Assembly: GCF_039962255.1 (NCBI RefSeq)
Contig: NZ_JAMPKY010000008.1
Location: forward strand, 248,001-312,000
Length of the DNA stretch: 64,000 nucleotides
Origin: Leptolyngbya subtilissima AS-A7
GTDB taxonomy: Bacteria > Cyanobacteriota > Cyanobacteriia > Phormidesmidales > Phormidesmidaceae
Direction: 5' to 3'
In this document: piece after piece, positions 7,598 to 17,275 of the stretch
Position numbering within the stretch: the first letter of the stretch is position 1
How the letters are laid out: the number at the start of each line of letters is the position of its first letter
The notes under the pieces: model-generated
Seen by the model: only the letters and a program-made list of their open reading frames with translations
Database searches by the model: none
What the model was told of the DNA's origin: nothing
Program-made: the position numbers and the translations under genes

Positions 7598-10399
7598 CTA
7601 GTCCCTCACGACTTTGCCTCGGATGCGGCGGTAGATTTTTTCGGCTTCGACCCAGACAAACAGCAAGGTGCTAAAGCCAAAGCAGATTAGCAGTTCGAAG
7701 GAACTGAGCAGGTGGGTGCCAAAGAAATTTCGCAGCGGCTCTACGTAGATCAGCATGAGTTGAAGTACGCAGGTGAGAAGCACGGCCCCCAGCACAAAGG
7801 GGTTTGACCAGGGCGACATTTCTATAGTGAGGCGACTGCCAGAGCGCACAGCGATCGCGTGGCCCATCTGAGCCAGACAGAGGGTAGTAAACACCATCGT
7901 CTTCCAGCGATCGGGGTCGCCGCCCTGCTGAGCGTGCTGATAGGCCCACACCATCATCGACACCGAGATAATGGCAAACACCACGCCGATGCGCAGCATA
8001 TAGGCGCCTAACCCACGGGCAAAAATGCCCTCTTGGGGGTCGTGGGGCGGCTGCTCCATCACATCGGGTTCGGCTGGTTCTACCGCCAGGGCCAGCGCTG
8101 GGAAACCGTCGGTGACCAGGTTCATCCACAAAATCTGCAGCGGGCTTAGGGGCACATCCAAGATCGGCAGCAGCAGCGGCGAGAGGGCAATGGTGAGCAG
8201 TTCGCCAATGTTAGAGCCGAGAATGTATTTCACAAACCGGCGAATGTTGGTGTAGACCACCCGACCCTCTTCGGTGGCGGCGACGATGGTGGCAAAGTTG
8301 TCGTCGAGCAGCACCATGTCACTGGCCTCTTTGCTCACGTCGGTGCCGGTAATGCCCATAGCAATGCCAATCTCGGCCTGTTTGAGGGCTGGGGCATCGT
8401 TGACACCGTCGCCGGTCATAGCGACGATCTGGTGGTCTTTTTGCAGGGCTTTAACAATACGCAGCTTGTGCTCGGGCGACACTCGGGCATAGATGTTCAC
8501 CTCTTTGACTACGGCCTCTAGCTCGGCCTGGCTCATGGCCTCTAGCTCAGCGCCGCTGAGAGAGCGGGCATCGGCATCGGCAATGCCCAAGTCTTGGGCG
8601 ATCGCCATGGCGGTCAGCTGGTGGTCGCCAGTAATCATCATGGGGCGAATGCCAGCGGCCCGACAGCGCTGCACCGCCACCCGCACCTCGGGCCGCAGGG
8701 CGTCGATCATGCCCACCAGGCCCAGCCACACTAGATCTCGCTCGGCCAGATCGGGGTCGCCCTCATCGGGCACGGTGGTGATGGAGCGATAGGCAAAGCC
8801 CAGTACCCGCAACCCTTGGGCAGCCATAGTGGCACTGTCGGCTAGAATGCGCGATCGCGTCTCCTGATCCAGCTCAAACTGCTCTGTTCCCTTCAGGCCG
8901 CTGGTGCAGCATTCAAGCAGCATTTCCGGCGATCCCTTGGCCAGCATGAGGTAGGGGGCGTTAGAGAGGTCTTTGGACAGTGCCAGATCGGCGGCGAGGG
9001 CATTTACGCCGCTAAACACCACGCTCATGCGCTTGCGCTCTGATGAGAAGGGAAACTCTACGACCCGCTGCAATTCGTGGCCTAGACGGTGGCGATCGAG
9101 GCCGCTTTTAGCCGCCATCACCACCAGGGCTCCCTCGGTGGGGTCGCCCATGATCGCCCAATCGCCCCCCTCTTTTTGCAGCACAGAATCGTTGCATAGC
9201 AGACCATCTACCAGCAGCAGACCAACGTCAGTTACCTGGCGAGGGTCCAAGGGCTGCCCTTCGCTGACAAACTCACCCTCAGGGGCGTAACCCTCCCCAG
9301 TAATTTGCAGCGATTGGGAAAGGGAGCGCACTCGCTGCACCACCATTTTGTTTTGAGTTAGGGTGCCGGTTTTGTCAGAGCAAATCGTGGTAACCGAGCC
9401 CAGGGTTTCCACCGCAGGCAGGCGACGAATGAGGGCCTGGCGGCGCACCATGCGCTGGGTGCCAATGGCTAGGGTGACGGTAATCACCGCCGGCAGGCCT
9501 TCGGGCACCACCGCCACCGCCATACTCAGAGCCACCTCTAGCAGACGTTCAAAGGCTCCCCAACCGCCAAAAAACACGCCAGCAACCACTACGATTGCCA
9601 CCAGGGTCAGCGACCCACTAACCAGCACGTTGCCCAACTGGGTCATGCGCTGCTGTAACGGAGTGGGTTCGGTTTCGACCCCTTGCAGCATGGCAGCAAT
9701 GCGGCCCAGCTCGGTTTTCATGCCAGTGCCGGTCACCAGTACGCGACCTCGGCCCTGCGCGACCTCCGTGCCCTGAAACACCAGGTTCTTGCGATCGGCT
9801 AGGCTTGTATCAACCGCTAGGGTGCGAGTGGCCTGTTTGTTGACCCCTTGGGCTTCGCCGGTCAGAGCGGACTCGCGCAGCTGAAGATTGCTAGCCTCTA
9901 GCAAGCGACCGTCGGCAGCCACCTGGTCACCGGCTTCGAGCAACATAATGTCGCCGGGCACCAGATCTTGAGAGGGCACCTCTTGCAGACGTCCGTCGCG
10001 CTGCACCCGCACGCTGGGCGACGCCATTTGCTTCAGGGCAGCTAGGGCTTTCTCAGCTCGGCTCTCTTGCAGATAGCCCAGCACGCCATTAAGAATAACG
10101 ATCGCAAAAATCGCGATCGCATCCTTGGGAAATTCTTGATTTCTAAAGGACAGCACCCCCGATACCACCGCCACCGCAATCAGCATCAGCAGCATGATGT
10201 TGGTGAACTGGTCGAGCAAGATGCGCCAGGCGGGGCGGCCGCCGACTTCTTCTAGCTCGTTGGGGCCGTACTGGCTGCGGCGATCGAGCACAGCTTGAGC
10301 CGTGAGGCCGATGTTGTCATTGCTGTCTAACTGACTGAGGGCCTCCTCAATGCCAACCGAATGCCAGGCGGTCGTAGAATTTGGAGAGGAGTCATTCAT
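7598..10399 (-). CDS. P2A-type cation-transporting ATPase (PacL/Ca2+-ATPase-like)
   Basis: A 933-residue P-type ATPase with the full set of domains: N-terminal cation-ATPase domain (about 10-75), actuator with ESALTGEA (176-183), transmembrane helix with VVPEGLPA (297-304), phosphorylation motif [11 protein letters not shown] with Asp342, hinge TGDGVND late in the cytoplasmic region, and a C-terminal six-helix domain. The PEGLPA and the layout fit Ca2+ (SERCA/PacL) or the related cyanobacterial Pma-like pumps; substrate is not certain. The start ATG at 10399 has no strong ribosome-binding site. It appears monocistronic between vapBC and the divergent lipoprotein gene. Confidence 0.94.
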   Translation of the reverse strand: MNDSSPNSTTAWHSVGIEEALSQLDSNDNIGLTAQAVLDRRSQYGPNELEEVGGRPAWRILLDQFTNIMLLMLIAVAVVSGVLSFRNQEFPKDAIAIFAIVILNGVLGYLQESRAEKALAALKQMASPSVRVQRDGRLQEVPSQDLVPGDIMLLEAGDQVAADGRLLEASNLQLRESALTGEAQGVNKQATRTLAVDTSLADRKNLVFQGTEVAQGRGRVLVTGTGMKTELGRIAAMLQGVETEPTPLQQRMTQLGNVLVSGSLTLVAIVVVAGVFFGGWGAFERLLEVALSMAVAVVPEGLPAVITVTLAIGTQRMVRRQALIRRLPAVETLGSVTTICSDKTGTLTQNKMVVQRVRSLSQSLQITGEGYAPEGEFVSEGQPLDPRQVTDVGLLLVDGLLCNDSVLQKEGGDWAIMGDPTEGALVVMAAKSGLDRHRLGHELQRVVEFPFSSERKRMSVVFSGVNALAADLALSKDLSNAPYLMLAKGSPEMLLECCTSGLKGTEQFELDQETRSRILADSATMAAQGLRVLGFAYRSITTVPDEGDPDLAERDLVWLGLVGMIDALRPEVRVAVQRCRAAGIRPMMITGDHQLTAMAIAQDLGIADADARSLSGAELEAMSQAELEAVVKEVNIYARVSPEHKLRIVKALQKDHQIVAMTGDGVNDAPALKQAEIGIAMGITGTDVSKEASDMVLLDDNFATIVAATEEGRVVYTNIRRFVKYILGSNIGELLTIALSPLLLPILDVPLSPLQILWMNLVTDGFPALALAVEPAEPDVMEQPPHDPQEGIFARGLGAYMLRIGVVFAIISVSMMVWAYQHAQQGGDPDRWKTMVFTTLCLAQMGHAIAVRSGSRLTIEMSPWSNPFVLGAVLLTCVLQLMLIYVEPLRNFFGTHLLSSFELLICFGFSTLLFVWVEAEKIYRRIRGKVVRD

Positions 10400-10542
10400 G
10401 CAACGCTACCAGCTACCGTTGGATCTATGGCTCTAAATCTATGGCTCTAATGGTATAGCCTTGGCCGGAGCTACGAAACTGAGCACAAAGATTAATCTTT
10501 GGAGCGATTTTGGCACATGACGTTGGGGTTAATCACGGGCCA

Positions 10543-11334
10543 ATGCAACCTGTTCACATTAATCTGAGGAGAGTTCTAAGGAGATCGCTGCTGCTGCTGC
10601 TGCCTCTGCTGCTGAGCGGCTGCCTGCGCTACGACCTCACCCTGCGCTTTGACCACCAGAGCCACGGTCAGATTTCGCAGACGATTGATCTAAGCGATCG
10701 CGGTGCAGCCTTAGCCCAGCCCACCCTCGAACCCTGGCTAGATGATCTGAAGGTGCGATCGCGCCCCCTCGGCGGCCAGCTCAGCCAAAACTCGCAGACC
10801 GTTACCCTCACTGTGCCTTTTGGTACCGCTGCCGACCTGGGCGATCGCTTTCAGCAGCTCTTTGCTAGTGCCGCCGACCCAGATATTGAATCCATCCCTG
10901 CCGAAGAACCGTCCCCCCCAGACCGTCCCACCTACCTACAACTGCCCGGCTGGGAGCCTGTCCCTTTTACCCTAGCCATCGACCAAACCAACTGGCTGCT
11001 GGCCAGCCGCACCCACCTCACCTACACCCTCGACCTAAGCCAGCTACCCCCCAACCAGGATGATTCGGCTGATTTGGCCCCTTGGGCTGACCTGCACTTT
11101 CGGCTGCAAGTGCTCTGGGGCCTATCCCAACTGGCTCCTACTGCCACCCCTCCTACCCAGCAAGACGCCACCGGAGCCACTTGGCAGCTTGAGCCAGGCC
11201 AGATCAACTCCATTGATGCCACCTTTTGGCTGCCCAACGCGATCGCCCTCGGCACCCTCGGCATAACAGCCCTAGTGCTCGCTGGCTATGGCCTCCGCTA
11301 CCGCATCTTCAAGCCCAAGTTCCCCGCCTCCTAA
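10543..11334 (+). CDS. DUF3153-type cyanobacterial lipoprotein
   Basis: About 263 residues. An arginine-rich start and a leucine-rich helix end in the lipobox LLLSGC, so the protein should be lipidated and exported. The body (LRYDLTLRFDHQSHGQISQT, then LSDRGAALAQ) resembles cyanobacterial DUF3153 proteins, and there is one C-terminal transmembrane helix followed by RYRIFKPK. The lipid anchor and C-terminal helix would tether both ends. The ATG at 10543 gives a compact signal peptide; a TTG at 10510 with GGAG five bases upstream is an alternative. Function is unknown. It is divergent from the P-type ATPase. Confidence 0.75.
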   Translation: MQPVHINLRRVLRRSLLLLLPLLLSGCLRYDLTLRFDHQSHGQISQTIDLSDRGAALAQPTLEPWLDDLKVRSRPLGGQLSQNSQTVTLTVPFGTAADLGDRFQQLFASAADPDIESIPAEEPSPPDRPTYLQLPGWEPVPFTLAIDQTNWLLASRTHLTYTLDLSQLPPNQDDSADLAPWADLHFRLQVLWGLSQLAPTATPPTQQDATGATWQLEPGQINSIDATFWLPNAIALGTLGITALVLAGYGLRYRIFKPKFPAS

Positions 11335-11527
11335 GCAAGCCCTCACCCTTTTCCCTTCGACTTATAAAGCCGCTACGTCAACAGAACCTAAACTCCCTCA
11401 CCTTCCCCATCTTCCTCATCTCTTGACTTTACTCGCCTCTCATTTCCTAAAAACCTTTACCCAAAAACAGAGCTTGCCTGGTTAAATAGACCTAGCGATT
11501 TTGACTAGCGATGGGAGGCCCAGAGCC

Positions 11528-11875
11528 ATGAGGCAGATAAATTTCGTCGTTATCTTTGTGATTGCCCTAGCCCTGGTGCTATTTGGCATTGAGAACACTG
11601 AGCGGGTACTAATTCACATTGCCCCTGGCCTGGATGTAGAAGCCCCGCTGTGCGTCGAGCTAATTATGGCCATGGGCATCGGCGCGGTGTTTGCCTGGGT
11701 GTTTAGCGTTTGGGCGCAGGTGCAGGGCTACATGTCCTTCGGCAAGCAGGTGCAGCAGCGCGAAATTCGCATTCAGGAACTGGAGCAGGATGTGCAGCGC
11801 TACCAGGTCAAGCTCGAAGAACAGAGCCTGCTGCTGCCCGCTGCTCAAGTCGAAGATGGGGAAGCGGTCGCTTAG
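11528..11875 (+). CDS. LapA-domain (DUF1049) membrane protein
   Basis: A 115-residue protein with two transmembrane helices (about 5-25 and 43-62) and a cytoplasmic coiled coil (QQREIRIQELEQDVQRYQVK). This is the LapA/DUF1049 layout; Escherichia coli LapA helps assemble lipopolysaccharide-related complexes, but the role in cyanobacteria is unknown. The ATG at 11528 has a GGGAGG about ten bases upstream and gives MRQINFVVIFVIALALVLFG, the expected start; an upstream in-frame ATG-less extension is rejected. Confidence 0.8.
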   Translation: MRQINFVVIFVIALALVLFGIENTERVLIHIAPGLDVEAPLCVELIMAMGIGAVFAWVFSVWAQVQGYMSFGKQVQQREIRIQELEQDVQRYQVKLEEQSLLLPAAQVEDGEAVA

Positions 11876-11962
11876 GTACGGCTAGCGGAACCGGAGGTGC
11901 GAGCCAGATTGCATTGACCTCAGTTGTTATGATTTAGCTGATGTTGCGCTAGAGAAAGCGTC

Positions 11963-12220
11963 ATGATGTCTGGCGACGATGACCCTACTCAGACTACTCA
12001 GCGCTCATCACTCAGGTGGGCCTCGCGGTTTGCTGGGGGTGCTGCCCTAGGCGCTGTGCTAGTTGCACTGCCGCTCTCCTACGGCTCTCCATTCAGCTTT
12101 GATCCAATGCAGATCGCCAAGGCCGGTTTCGTGATCCTCGGGTGTGGGGCAACGGCGATGATCTGGGGACAAGCGCTAATCAATGCGGTGATGGAGTCGT
12201 TAGGTAAAACGGGCCTTTGA
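11963..12220 (+). CDS. Small two-helix membrane protein, unknown function
   Basis: An 85-residue protein. Residues 1-20 are polar (MMSGDDDPTQTTQRSSLRWA); two hydrophobic segments follow (about 23-42 and 51-72), with a short tail MESLGKTGL. I do not recognise the family with confidence. The protein looks like the many small conserved cyanobacterial membrane proteins. It lies between the LapA-domain gene and scpA, all in one direction, and is followed at once by a hairpin. Confidence 0.6.
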   Translation: MMSGDDDPTQTTQRSSLRWASRFAGGAALGAVLVALPLSYGSPFSFDPMQIAKAGFVILGCGATAMIWGQALINAVMESLGKTGL

Positions 12221-12274
12221 GCTATCATGGGCCGATAGCCGCGTCATGGCGGCTTAGACAGCGGGGGCTGTCTA
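12221..12274 (+). terminator. Tandem hairpins between the small membrane gene and scpA
   Basis: Two short hairpins follow the stop codon: GCTATC (12221-12226) / GATAGC (12234-12239), and TAGACAGC (12255-12262) / GCTGTCTA (12267-12274) with a GGGG loop. They lie 30-80 bases before the scpA start. The second is followed by mixed sequence rather than a U-tract, so it may be a leader structure of scpA instead of a terminator. Confidence 0.45.
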
Positions 12275-12305
12275 GCGATCTCTAAGCTTTTGCACCGCCC
12301 GATCT

Positions 12306-13172
12306 ATGTCATCGTCCCTGGCTCAAACTGCGATCGCATTTCTCATCGACCTGGCCGATCAGGGCGAAATCGACCCGTGGGATGTCAAGGTGATCGACGT
12401 GATCGATCGCTTTTTGTCGCTGCTCAAGAGCCAGGCCGAAGCCTTGGCCAGCCAAGGCCGCACCCCCTACGAAGCCAATCTATCTGAGTCGGGTCAAGGG
12501 TTTCTCTACGCCTCCATGCTGGTGCTGCTCAAGGCCGACACCATGGTGCGAGCCGAAGCCGAAGCCGAGGCCGAAGCCAACCCCGAAGAGGTCTGGGAAG
12601 AGGAAATTCCTGACCTCATACCCCTACCCCGCAACCTGGAGCGGCACCTGCACCGCCGCGCCGTCGCCCCCATTCCTCAGCGGCGGCAGGTCACGCTCCA
12701 CGAGCTAATTCAGCAACTCGAGACCATGGCCACGGTGATGGCCGACCACACCCCGCGCCTGCGAGCGCGACGCGCTCGACCCCAGCCCCAGCGCCAGGCA
12801 GTACGGGCGATCGCTCAGCTAGCCCACCAGGAAAACCTCTCTGAAATTGCCGCTGCCCTAGAAGCCTTTCTCGATCAGTACTGGGACGAGCTAGGCGAAG
12901 ACACCCTGTGGATCGACTTTGAACTGCTGCTGGAGCACTGGCCCCAGTTTAAGCCCGCCGATCTCGAAGACGCCCACGACTTTGACACGCCCCACGCCGC
13001 CGCCGTCCACGAAAAGGTGGGCGTGTTTTGGGGGCTGCTGTTTCTCTCAGCCCAGTCGAAGGTAGAGCTGGGTCAAAATCAGTTCTACGGCGATTTACGG
13101 GTCAGAAATCTTAATCGCGCCCCTCTTACCGCAGCAGAGGCCGAACTGCCGGCCTTTATTCTGCCTGACTAA
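12306..13172 (+). CDS. scpA: Segregation and condensation protein A
   Basis: A 288-residue ScpA kleisin, which joins SMC and ScpB in the condensin complex that compacts and segregates the chromosome. Recognisable parts are the N-terminal SMC-head binding region (AFLIDLADQGEIDPWDVKVI, then DVIDRFLSLL) and FLYASMLVLLKADTM. A variable acidic linker (EAEAEAEANPEEVWEEEI) follows, then the C-terminal winged helix ending with VEGLGQ-type sequence (KVELGQNQFYGDLRV). Start ATG at 12306. No scpB or smc gene is adjacent. Confidence 0.92.
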   Translation: MSSSLAQTAIAFLIDLADQGEIDPWDVKVIDVIDRFLSLLKSQAEALASQGRTPYEANLSESGQGFLYASMLVLLKADTMVRAEAEAEAEANPEEVWEEEIPDLIPLPRNLERHLHRRAVAPIPQRRQVTLHELIQQLETMATVMADHTPRLRARRARPQPQRQAVRAIAQLAHQENLSEIAAALEAFLDQYWDELGEDTLWIDFELLLEHWPQFKPADLEDAHDFDTPHAAAVHEKVGVFWGLLFLSAQSKVELGQNQFYGDLRVRNLNRAPLTAAEAELPAFILPD

Positions 13173-13417
13173 GACGAAGAAGCAGTGACGAAGATCACCG
13201 TTTCTAAGAATGCCGGGCTATTTTAAAGGAAAGTGTAAGAACTCGTTGAAGGTTAATGGGTTACCAGTGCTCTGGTTTGGGGCGCTGTTAGCATGACCAA
13301 GTGCAATTGCCCTAGGTTGACGTTATTTCGAGCTTTTTCTAGGTAAACGGCTATAGCCCTAACTAGAAAAACTGCTCTACAGATCATACCCCCATAAATT
13401 TTAAGGATCCTATTCAT

Positions 13418-14584
13418 ATGAAAGCCATGATCTTGGCTGCCGGTAAAGGCACCCGTGTACGGCCCATCACCTACACTATTCCCAAGCCCATGATTCCGAT
13501 CATGCAGAAACCGGTGATGGAGTTCTTGCTCGAACTGCTGCGCCAGCACGGGTTTGACCAGATTATGGTGAACGTTAGTCACCTAGCCAACGAAATTGAG
13601 GGCTACTTTCGCGACGGACAGCGCTTTGGGGTTGAGCTGGCCTACTCCTTTGAGGGCCGCATCGAAGAAAATGGCGAACTGGTGGGCGACGCCATCGGTT
13701 CCGCCGGAGGGATGCGCAAGATTCAAGACTTTTCGCCCTTCTTTGACGACACCTTTGTGGTGCTCTGCGGCGATGCGTTGATCAACCTCGACCTCACTGA
13801 GGCCGTGCGTCGCCACCGCGAGAAGGGTTCCATCGCCACCATTATTACCAAGACCGTGCCCCTCAAGCAGGTGCCCAGCTATGGGGTCGTGGTCACCGAT
13901 GCCGAAGGGCGGGTCAAGTCATTCCAGGAAAAACCCTCCGTCGAAGAGGCGCTCAGCACCGAGATCAACACCGGCATCTATATCTTTGAGCCTGAGGTGT
14001 TTGACTACATTCCCTCGGGCGTGTCGTTTGATATTGGCGGCGACCTGCTGCCTAAGCTGGTGGCCAACAACGCCCCCTTCTACGGCATTCCCATGGAGTT
14101 TGAGTGGGTCGACATCGGTAAAGTACCCGACTACTGGCGCGCAATTCAAGACGTGCTCACCGGCGTGGTCAATCTGGTGGATATCCCCGGTCAGGAGATT
14201 CGCCCCGGCGTCCATGTGGGTCTCAACGTGAAGGCCAACTGGGACAAAGTCAATATCGAAGGGCCGGTCTACATCGGCGGCATGACCCACATCGAAGACG
14301 GAGCCACCATCATCGGCCCCAGCGCCATTGGCAACAACTGCTCGATCTGCAGCGGGGCGATCGTCGACAAGAGCGTGATCTTCGAATATTCGCGCATTGG
14401 CCCTGGGGTGCGCCTGGTAGATAAGCTGGTGTTTGGCCGCTACTGCGTGGATAAGACCGGCGCCTCGATCGACATGAAGGCCGCTGCCCTCGACTGGTTG
14501 ATTACCGATACCCGTCAGGAGTTTCCACTGGTGCCGCCTGTGGAGCACCGGGCGATCGCCGAGTTGCTAGAGCAGCATATTTAG
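13418..14584 (+). CDS. NDP-sugar synthase, mannose-1-phosphate guanylyltransferase-like
   Basis: A 388-residue sugar nucleotidyltransferase. The N-terminal domain (1-240) has the signature MILAAGKGTRVRPITY and the KPMIPIMQKPVMEF lysine motif, plus VVLCGDALINLDL and NTGIYIFEPEV. The C-terminal part (about 255-350) is a left-handed beta-helix with hexapeptide-like repeats (IEDGATIIGPSAIGNNCSI). Cyanobacterial proteins of this type are annotated mannose-1-phosphate guanylyltransferase and are linked to GDP-mannose for exopolysaccharide or lipopolysaccharide; specificity for GDP-mannose is inferred. The gene has its own 245-base upstream region and a strong terminator, so it is probably monocistronic. 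Confidence 0.9.
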   Translation: MKAMILAAGKGTRVRPITYTIPKPMIPIMQKPVMEFLLELLRQHGFDQIMVNVSHLANEIEGYFRDGQRFGVELAYSFEGRIEENGELVGDAIGSAGGMRKIQDFSPFFDDTFVVLCGDALINLDLTEAVRRHREKGSIATIITKTVPLKQVPSYGVVVTDAEGRVKSFQEKPSVEEALSTEINTGIYIFEPEVFDYIPSGVSFDIGGDLLPKLVANNAPFYGIPMEFEWVDIGKVPDYWRAIQDVLTGVVNLVDIPGQEIRPGVHVGLNVKANWDKVNIEGPVYIGGMTHIEDGATIIGPSAIGNNCSICSGAIVDKSVIFEYSRIGPGVRLVDKLVFGRYCVDKTGASIDMKAAALDWLITDTRQEFPLVPPVEHRAIAELLEQHI

Positions 14585-14618
14585 AGCGATCAACTCGACG
14601 TCTAAGCAAATATCCTTC

Positions 14619-14653
14619 GCCCCAGAGTTAAATTAACTTTGGGGCTTTGTTTT
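14619..14653 (+). terminator. Intrinsic terminator after the NDP-sugar synthase gene
   Basis: GCCCCA (14619-14624) pairs with TGGGGC (14640-14645), extended by AGTTAA/TTAACT inside, and is followed by TTTGTTTT. It lies 35 bases after the stop codon. This is a textbook rho-independent terminator. Confidence 0.88.
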
Positions 14654-14724
14654 GGTTAATCTCTATCCTCAGATAGTGGCGGAGAGCCCGGAAAACTGTG
14701 GTTTTTGATACAACTACTTCAGAG

Positions 14725-14820
14725 GCTTTTACCAATTCTTAGAAGATGGTGTAAAAGCTAAGGGCAGCTGTTCACGAACCGAGATAATCTCACAGGCGAT
14801 TCGGTTCGTAACCGGAGCTG
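14725..14820 (+). promoter_or_regulatory. Candidate structured 5' leader of the BMP transporter operon
   Basis: Two consecutive stem-loops precede the BMP gene. The first pairs GCTTTTAC (14725-14732) with GTAAAAGC (14751-14758). The second pairs ACGAACCGA (14774-14782) with TCGGTTCGT (14801-14809) over an 18-base loop, and an outer helix CAGCT (14765-14769) / AGCTG (14816-14820) brackets it with an asymmetric internal loop. The whole lies after the previous gene's terminator and 50 bases before the BMP start. I cannot match it to a known riboswitch class; the structure itself is what I see. Confidence 0.5.
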
Positions 14821-14869
14821 TAAGTCCAACACTTTTATTGTTTGCCCCTGTACCGGAGAAAGTTCCACA

Positions 14870-16063
14870 ATGAGCGATCGCAACCGTTCTTTTCGCCTAT
14901 CGCGACGGCAGGTGATGCGGGGGCTGCTAGCCTCCTCCGCCTTTGGGCTGACGGCCAAACTGAGCACCGGCTGCGCCCAGTCGCCCAGCACCGAGGGCAG
15001 TGCGGCCACCGATGGTTCTGCCCCAGAAGAAATGGTCGTGGGCTTTATCTACGTCGGGCCTAAGGATGACTTTGGCTACAACCAGGCCCACGCCCAAGGG
15101 GCCGCTGCCATGGTCGCCAACGTGCCCGGCATTCGCCTGGTAGAAGAAGCCAGTGTGCCGGAAACCACAGCGGTGGCCGAAGCCATGCGCAGCATGATCG
15201 AGATCGACGGGGCCAAGGCGCTGTTCCCCACCTCCTTTGGCTACTTCGATCCCCACATTCTCGCCATGGCAGAAGAGTTTCCCGACGTGCAGTTTTTCCA
15301 CGCCGGGGGGCTCTACCAGGAGGGTGTGCACCCCAAAAATATCTGTAGCTACTTTGGCTACATTGACGAAGCCCAGTACGTCGCTGGGGTAGTGGCGGCC
15401 CAAATGAGCCCAGCGGGCAAGCTGGGGTTTGTGGCGGCTAAGCCCATTCCGCAGCTGCTGCGCAACGTCAACAGCTTTACCCTGGGGGCCAGGTCGGTGA
15501 ACCCAGATGCCACCACCCAGGTGATCTTCACCGGCGACTGGTCAGTGCCGGTGAAAGAGGCCGAAGCCACCAACAGCATGGCCGACCAGGGCATTGAAGT
15601 GATCACCTGCCACGTCGACAGCCCCAAGGTGGTGATGGAGACCGCCGAACGGCGCGGGGTGATGACCTCAGGCTACCACGCTGACCAGAGCCCCCTGGCT
15701 CCCAAGGGCTACCTCACCGGGGCCGAATGGGACTGGTCCAGCATTTACACTGCCCTCGGCAAAGACTTCATGGCGGGCAAAACCCTCATGACCGACGGCA
15801 TTCCCCACATTTTGCGGGGTGGGCTAGCCGATAACTTCTGCAAGCTATCGGCCTACGGTCCTGCCGTCAGCGACGAGGCCAAGGCCGCCGGTGATGCCGC
15901 CATCGCCGGTATCAAATCTGGCGAGATCGTGATTTACCAGGGGCCACTTAAGACCAACACCGGGGACGAAATTTTGCCCGCCGACCAGCAGCTCAAAACC
16001 GACAATGTCGAGCTTGAGAAAATGGACTACTTTGTCGAGGGTGTCATTGGGTCCATCAGCTAG
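14870..16063 (+). CDS. BMP family ABC transporter substrate-binding lipoprotein
   Basis: A 397-residue substrate-binding protein of the BMP/PnrA family, which bind nucleosides in characterised members. An N-terminal SRRQVMRGLL twin-arginine-like signal leads to a weak lipobox at Cys35 (LSTGC), then an acidic/serine linker and the binding fold, with GFIYVGPKDDFGYNQAHAQG at the start of the mature domain and FFHAGGLYQEGVHP further on. The start ATG at 14870 follows GGAG. Nine bases separate it from the first permease gene, and a structured leader lies upstream. Substrate is unproven; purine nucleosides or a related compound are the family precedent. Confidence 0.9.
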   Translation: MSDRNRSFRLSRRQVMRGLLASSAFGLTAKLSTGCAQSPSTEGSAATDGSAPEEMVVGFIYVGPKDDFGYNQAHAQGAAAMVANVPGIRLVEEASVPETTAVAEAMRSMIEIDGAKALFPTSFGYFDPHILAMAEEFPDVQFFHAGGLYQEGVHPKNICSYFGYIDEAQYVAGVVAAQMSPAGKLGFVAAKPIPQLLRNVNSFTLGARSVNPDATTQVIFTGDWSVPVKEAEATNSMADQGIEVITCHVDSPKVVMETAERRGVMTSGYHADQSPLAPKGYLTGAEWDWSSIYTALGKDFMAGKTLMTDGIPHILRGGLADNFCKLSAYGPAVSDEAKAAGDAAIAGIKSGEIVIYQGPLKTNTGDEILPADQQLKTDNVELEKMDYFVEGVIGSIS

Positions 16064-16072
16064 GACATCACT

Positions 16073-17158
16073 ATGGCGTCTACAACAACCTGGCGGCGAT
16101 CTTTAGAATCGGTGGCGCTGCCCTTCGGGGCAGTGCTGTCTGCCCTGGTGATCTTTGGGGGGTTTTGCGCTCTGGCTGGAGCCAACCCTTTGGCCGTGTA
16201 CGCCTCTATCTATCGGGCCGCCTTTGGCAGCTGGAGCGCCTGGCAAAATACTCTGCTGCGGGCCTCACCGCTAATGCTTACGGCCCTGTGCACGGCCCTA
16301 CCGGCTCGGCTGGGGCTAGTGATTATTGGCAACGAGGGGGCTCTGGTGATCGGGGGGCTGGCAGCGGTGCTGGTGGGGCTGGCCATGGGATCGAGTCTAT
16401 CCGGCAGCCTCGTACTGCTGGCTATGGCCCTGGGCAGCTTGGTAGCCGGCGGCCTATGGATTACGGTGGCAGGAGCCTTGCGCCACTACCGGGGGGTGAA
16501 CGAAACCATCAGCAGCTTGCTGCTGAACTACGTTGCGATCGCCCTAATGAACCACCTTGTTCAAGGCCCCCTGCGCGACCCCGCCTTTGTCAGCAAGCCC
16601 TCCAGCTTTGAGATTGCTCCAACAGCTTGGCTGGGCAACCTACCCGATACCCGGGTTCACTGGGGGTTGGTTTACGGTCTGGTGGCCTCGGCCCTGGCAT
16701 ACATTTTGATGCAGCGCACCACCTTTGGCTTTGCCGCCCGCACCGCCGGGGGCAACGTGCGCGCTGCCCGCATTGCTGGGCTGCCGGTGGGCAAGCTCAC
16801 CCTAGCGGTGTGCTTCCTGGCAGGTTCCTGCGCTGGGCTGGCGGGCATGGTCGAGGTCGCCGCTGTGCAAAAGCGGCTGAACGAGTCGATTGTCTCAAAC
16901 TATGGCTATGCCGGCATTTTGGTAGCCTTTGTGGCCCGCCACAACCCGCTGGCGACAGTGCTGGTGTCGGTGCTGCTGGGGGGCATTTTGGCCAGCGGCG
17001 GCATTTTGCAGCGATCGCACAACCTGCCCGACGCCACCGTGATGGTTTTTCAAGGCATCGTCTTTCTCTGTGTGCTCTACAGCGAATCGCTCTACGGGCG
17101 CTTTAAGGTGTTTCAGGAGCGGGAGGTCCAGGCTGAAGGTGCGGCTGTGGCTGGGTAG
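16073..17158 (+). CDS. BMP-system ABC transporter permease 1 (YufP-like)
   Basis: A 361-residue BPD_transp_2 family permease with about nine to ten hydrophobic segments. The motif LGLVIIGNEGALVIGGLAAV and the ETISSLLLNYVAIALMNHLV block are typical of the first permease of nucleoside/BMP importers. It starts nine bases after the binding-protein gene and is clearly in its operon. The second permease follows after about 117 bases that include a G-rich repeat. Confidence 0.9.
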   Translation: MASTTTWRRSLESVALPFGAVLSALVIFGGFCALAGANPLAVYASIYRAAFGSWSAWQNTLLRASPLMLTALCTALPARLGLVIIGNEGALVIGGLAAVLVGLAMGSSLSGSLVLLAMALGSLVAGGLWITVAGALRHYRGVNETISSLLLNYVAIALMNHLVQGPLRDPAFVSKPSSFEIAPTAWLGNLPDTRVHWGLVYGLVASALAYILMQRTTFGFAARTAGGNVRAARIAGLPVGKLTLAVCFLAGSCAGLAGMVEVAAVQKRLNESIVSNYGYAGILVAFVARHNPLATVLVSVLLGGILASGGILQRSHNLPDATVMVFQGIVFLCVLYSESLYGRFKVFQEREVQAEGAAVAG

Positions 17159-17159
17159 T

Positions 17160-17205
17160 AAGTGGATGGGTGGCGGGTAGGCGGGTGGATGGGTTGGGTA
17201 CTCAG
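17160..17205. repeat. G-rich intergenic repeat between the two permease genes
   Basis: The sequence around 17162-17200 consists of overlapping units such as GTGGATGGGT, GGCGGGTAGG and GGTGGATGGG. The same words recur at 51.9 kb and, inverted, near 62.0 and 62.27 kb. It sits inside an operon and does not look like a terminator. Confidence 0.7.
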
Positions 17206-17275
17206 CACCTACGGAATGCTCAGCGGAAAGCTTACCGATATCCGGGCCTGAATTATCAACACGTGAGGGGGAGCA

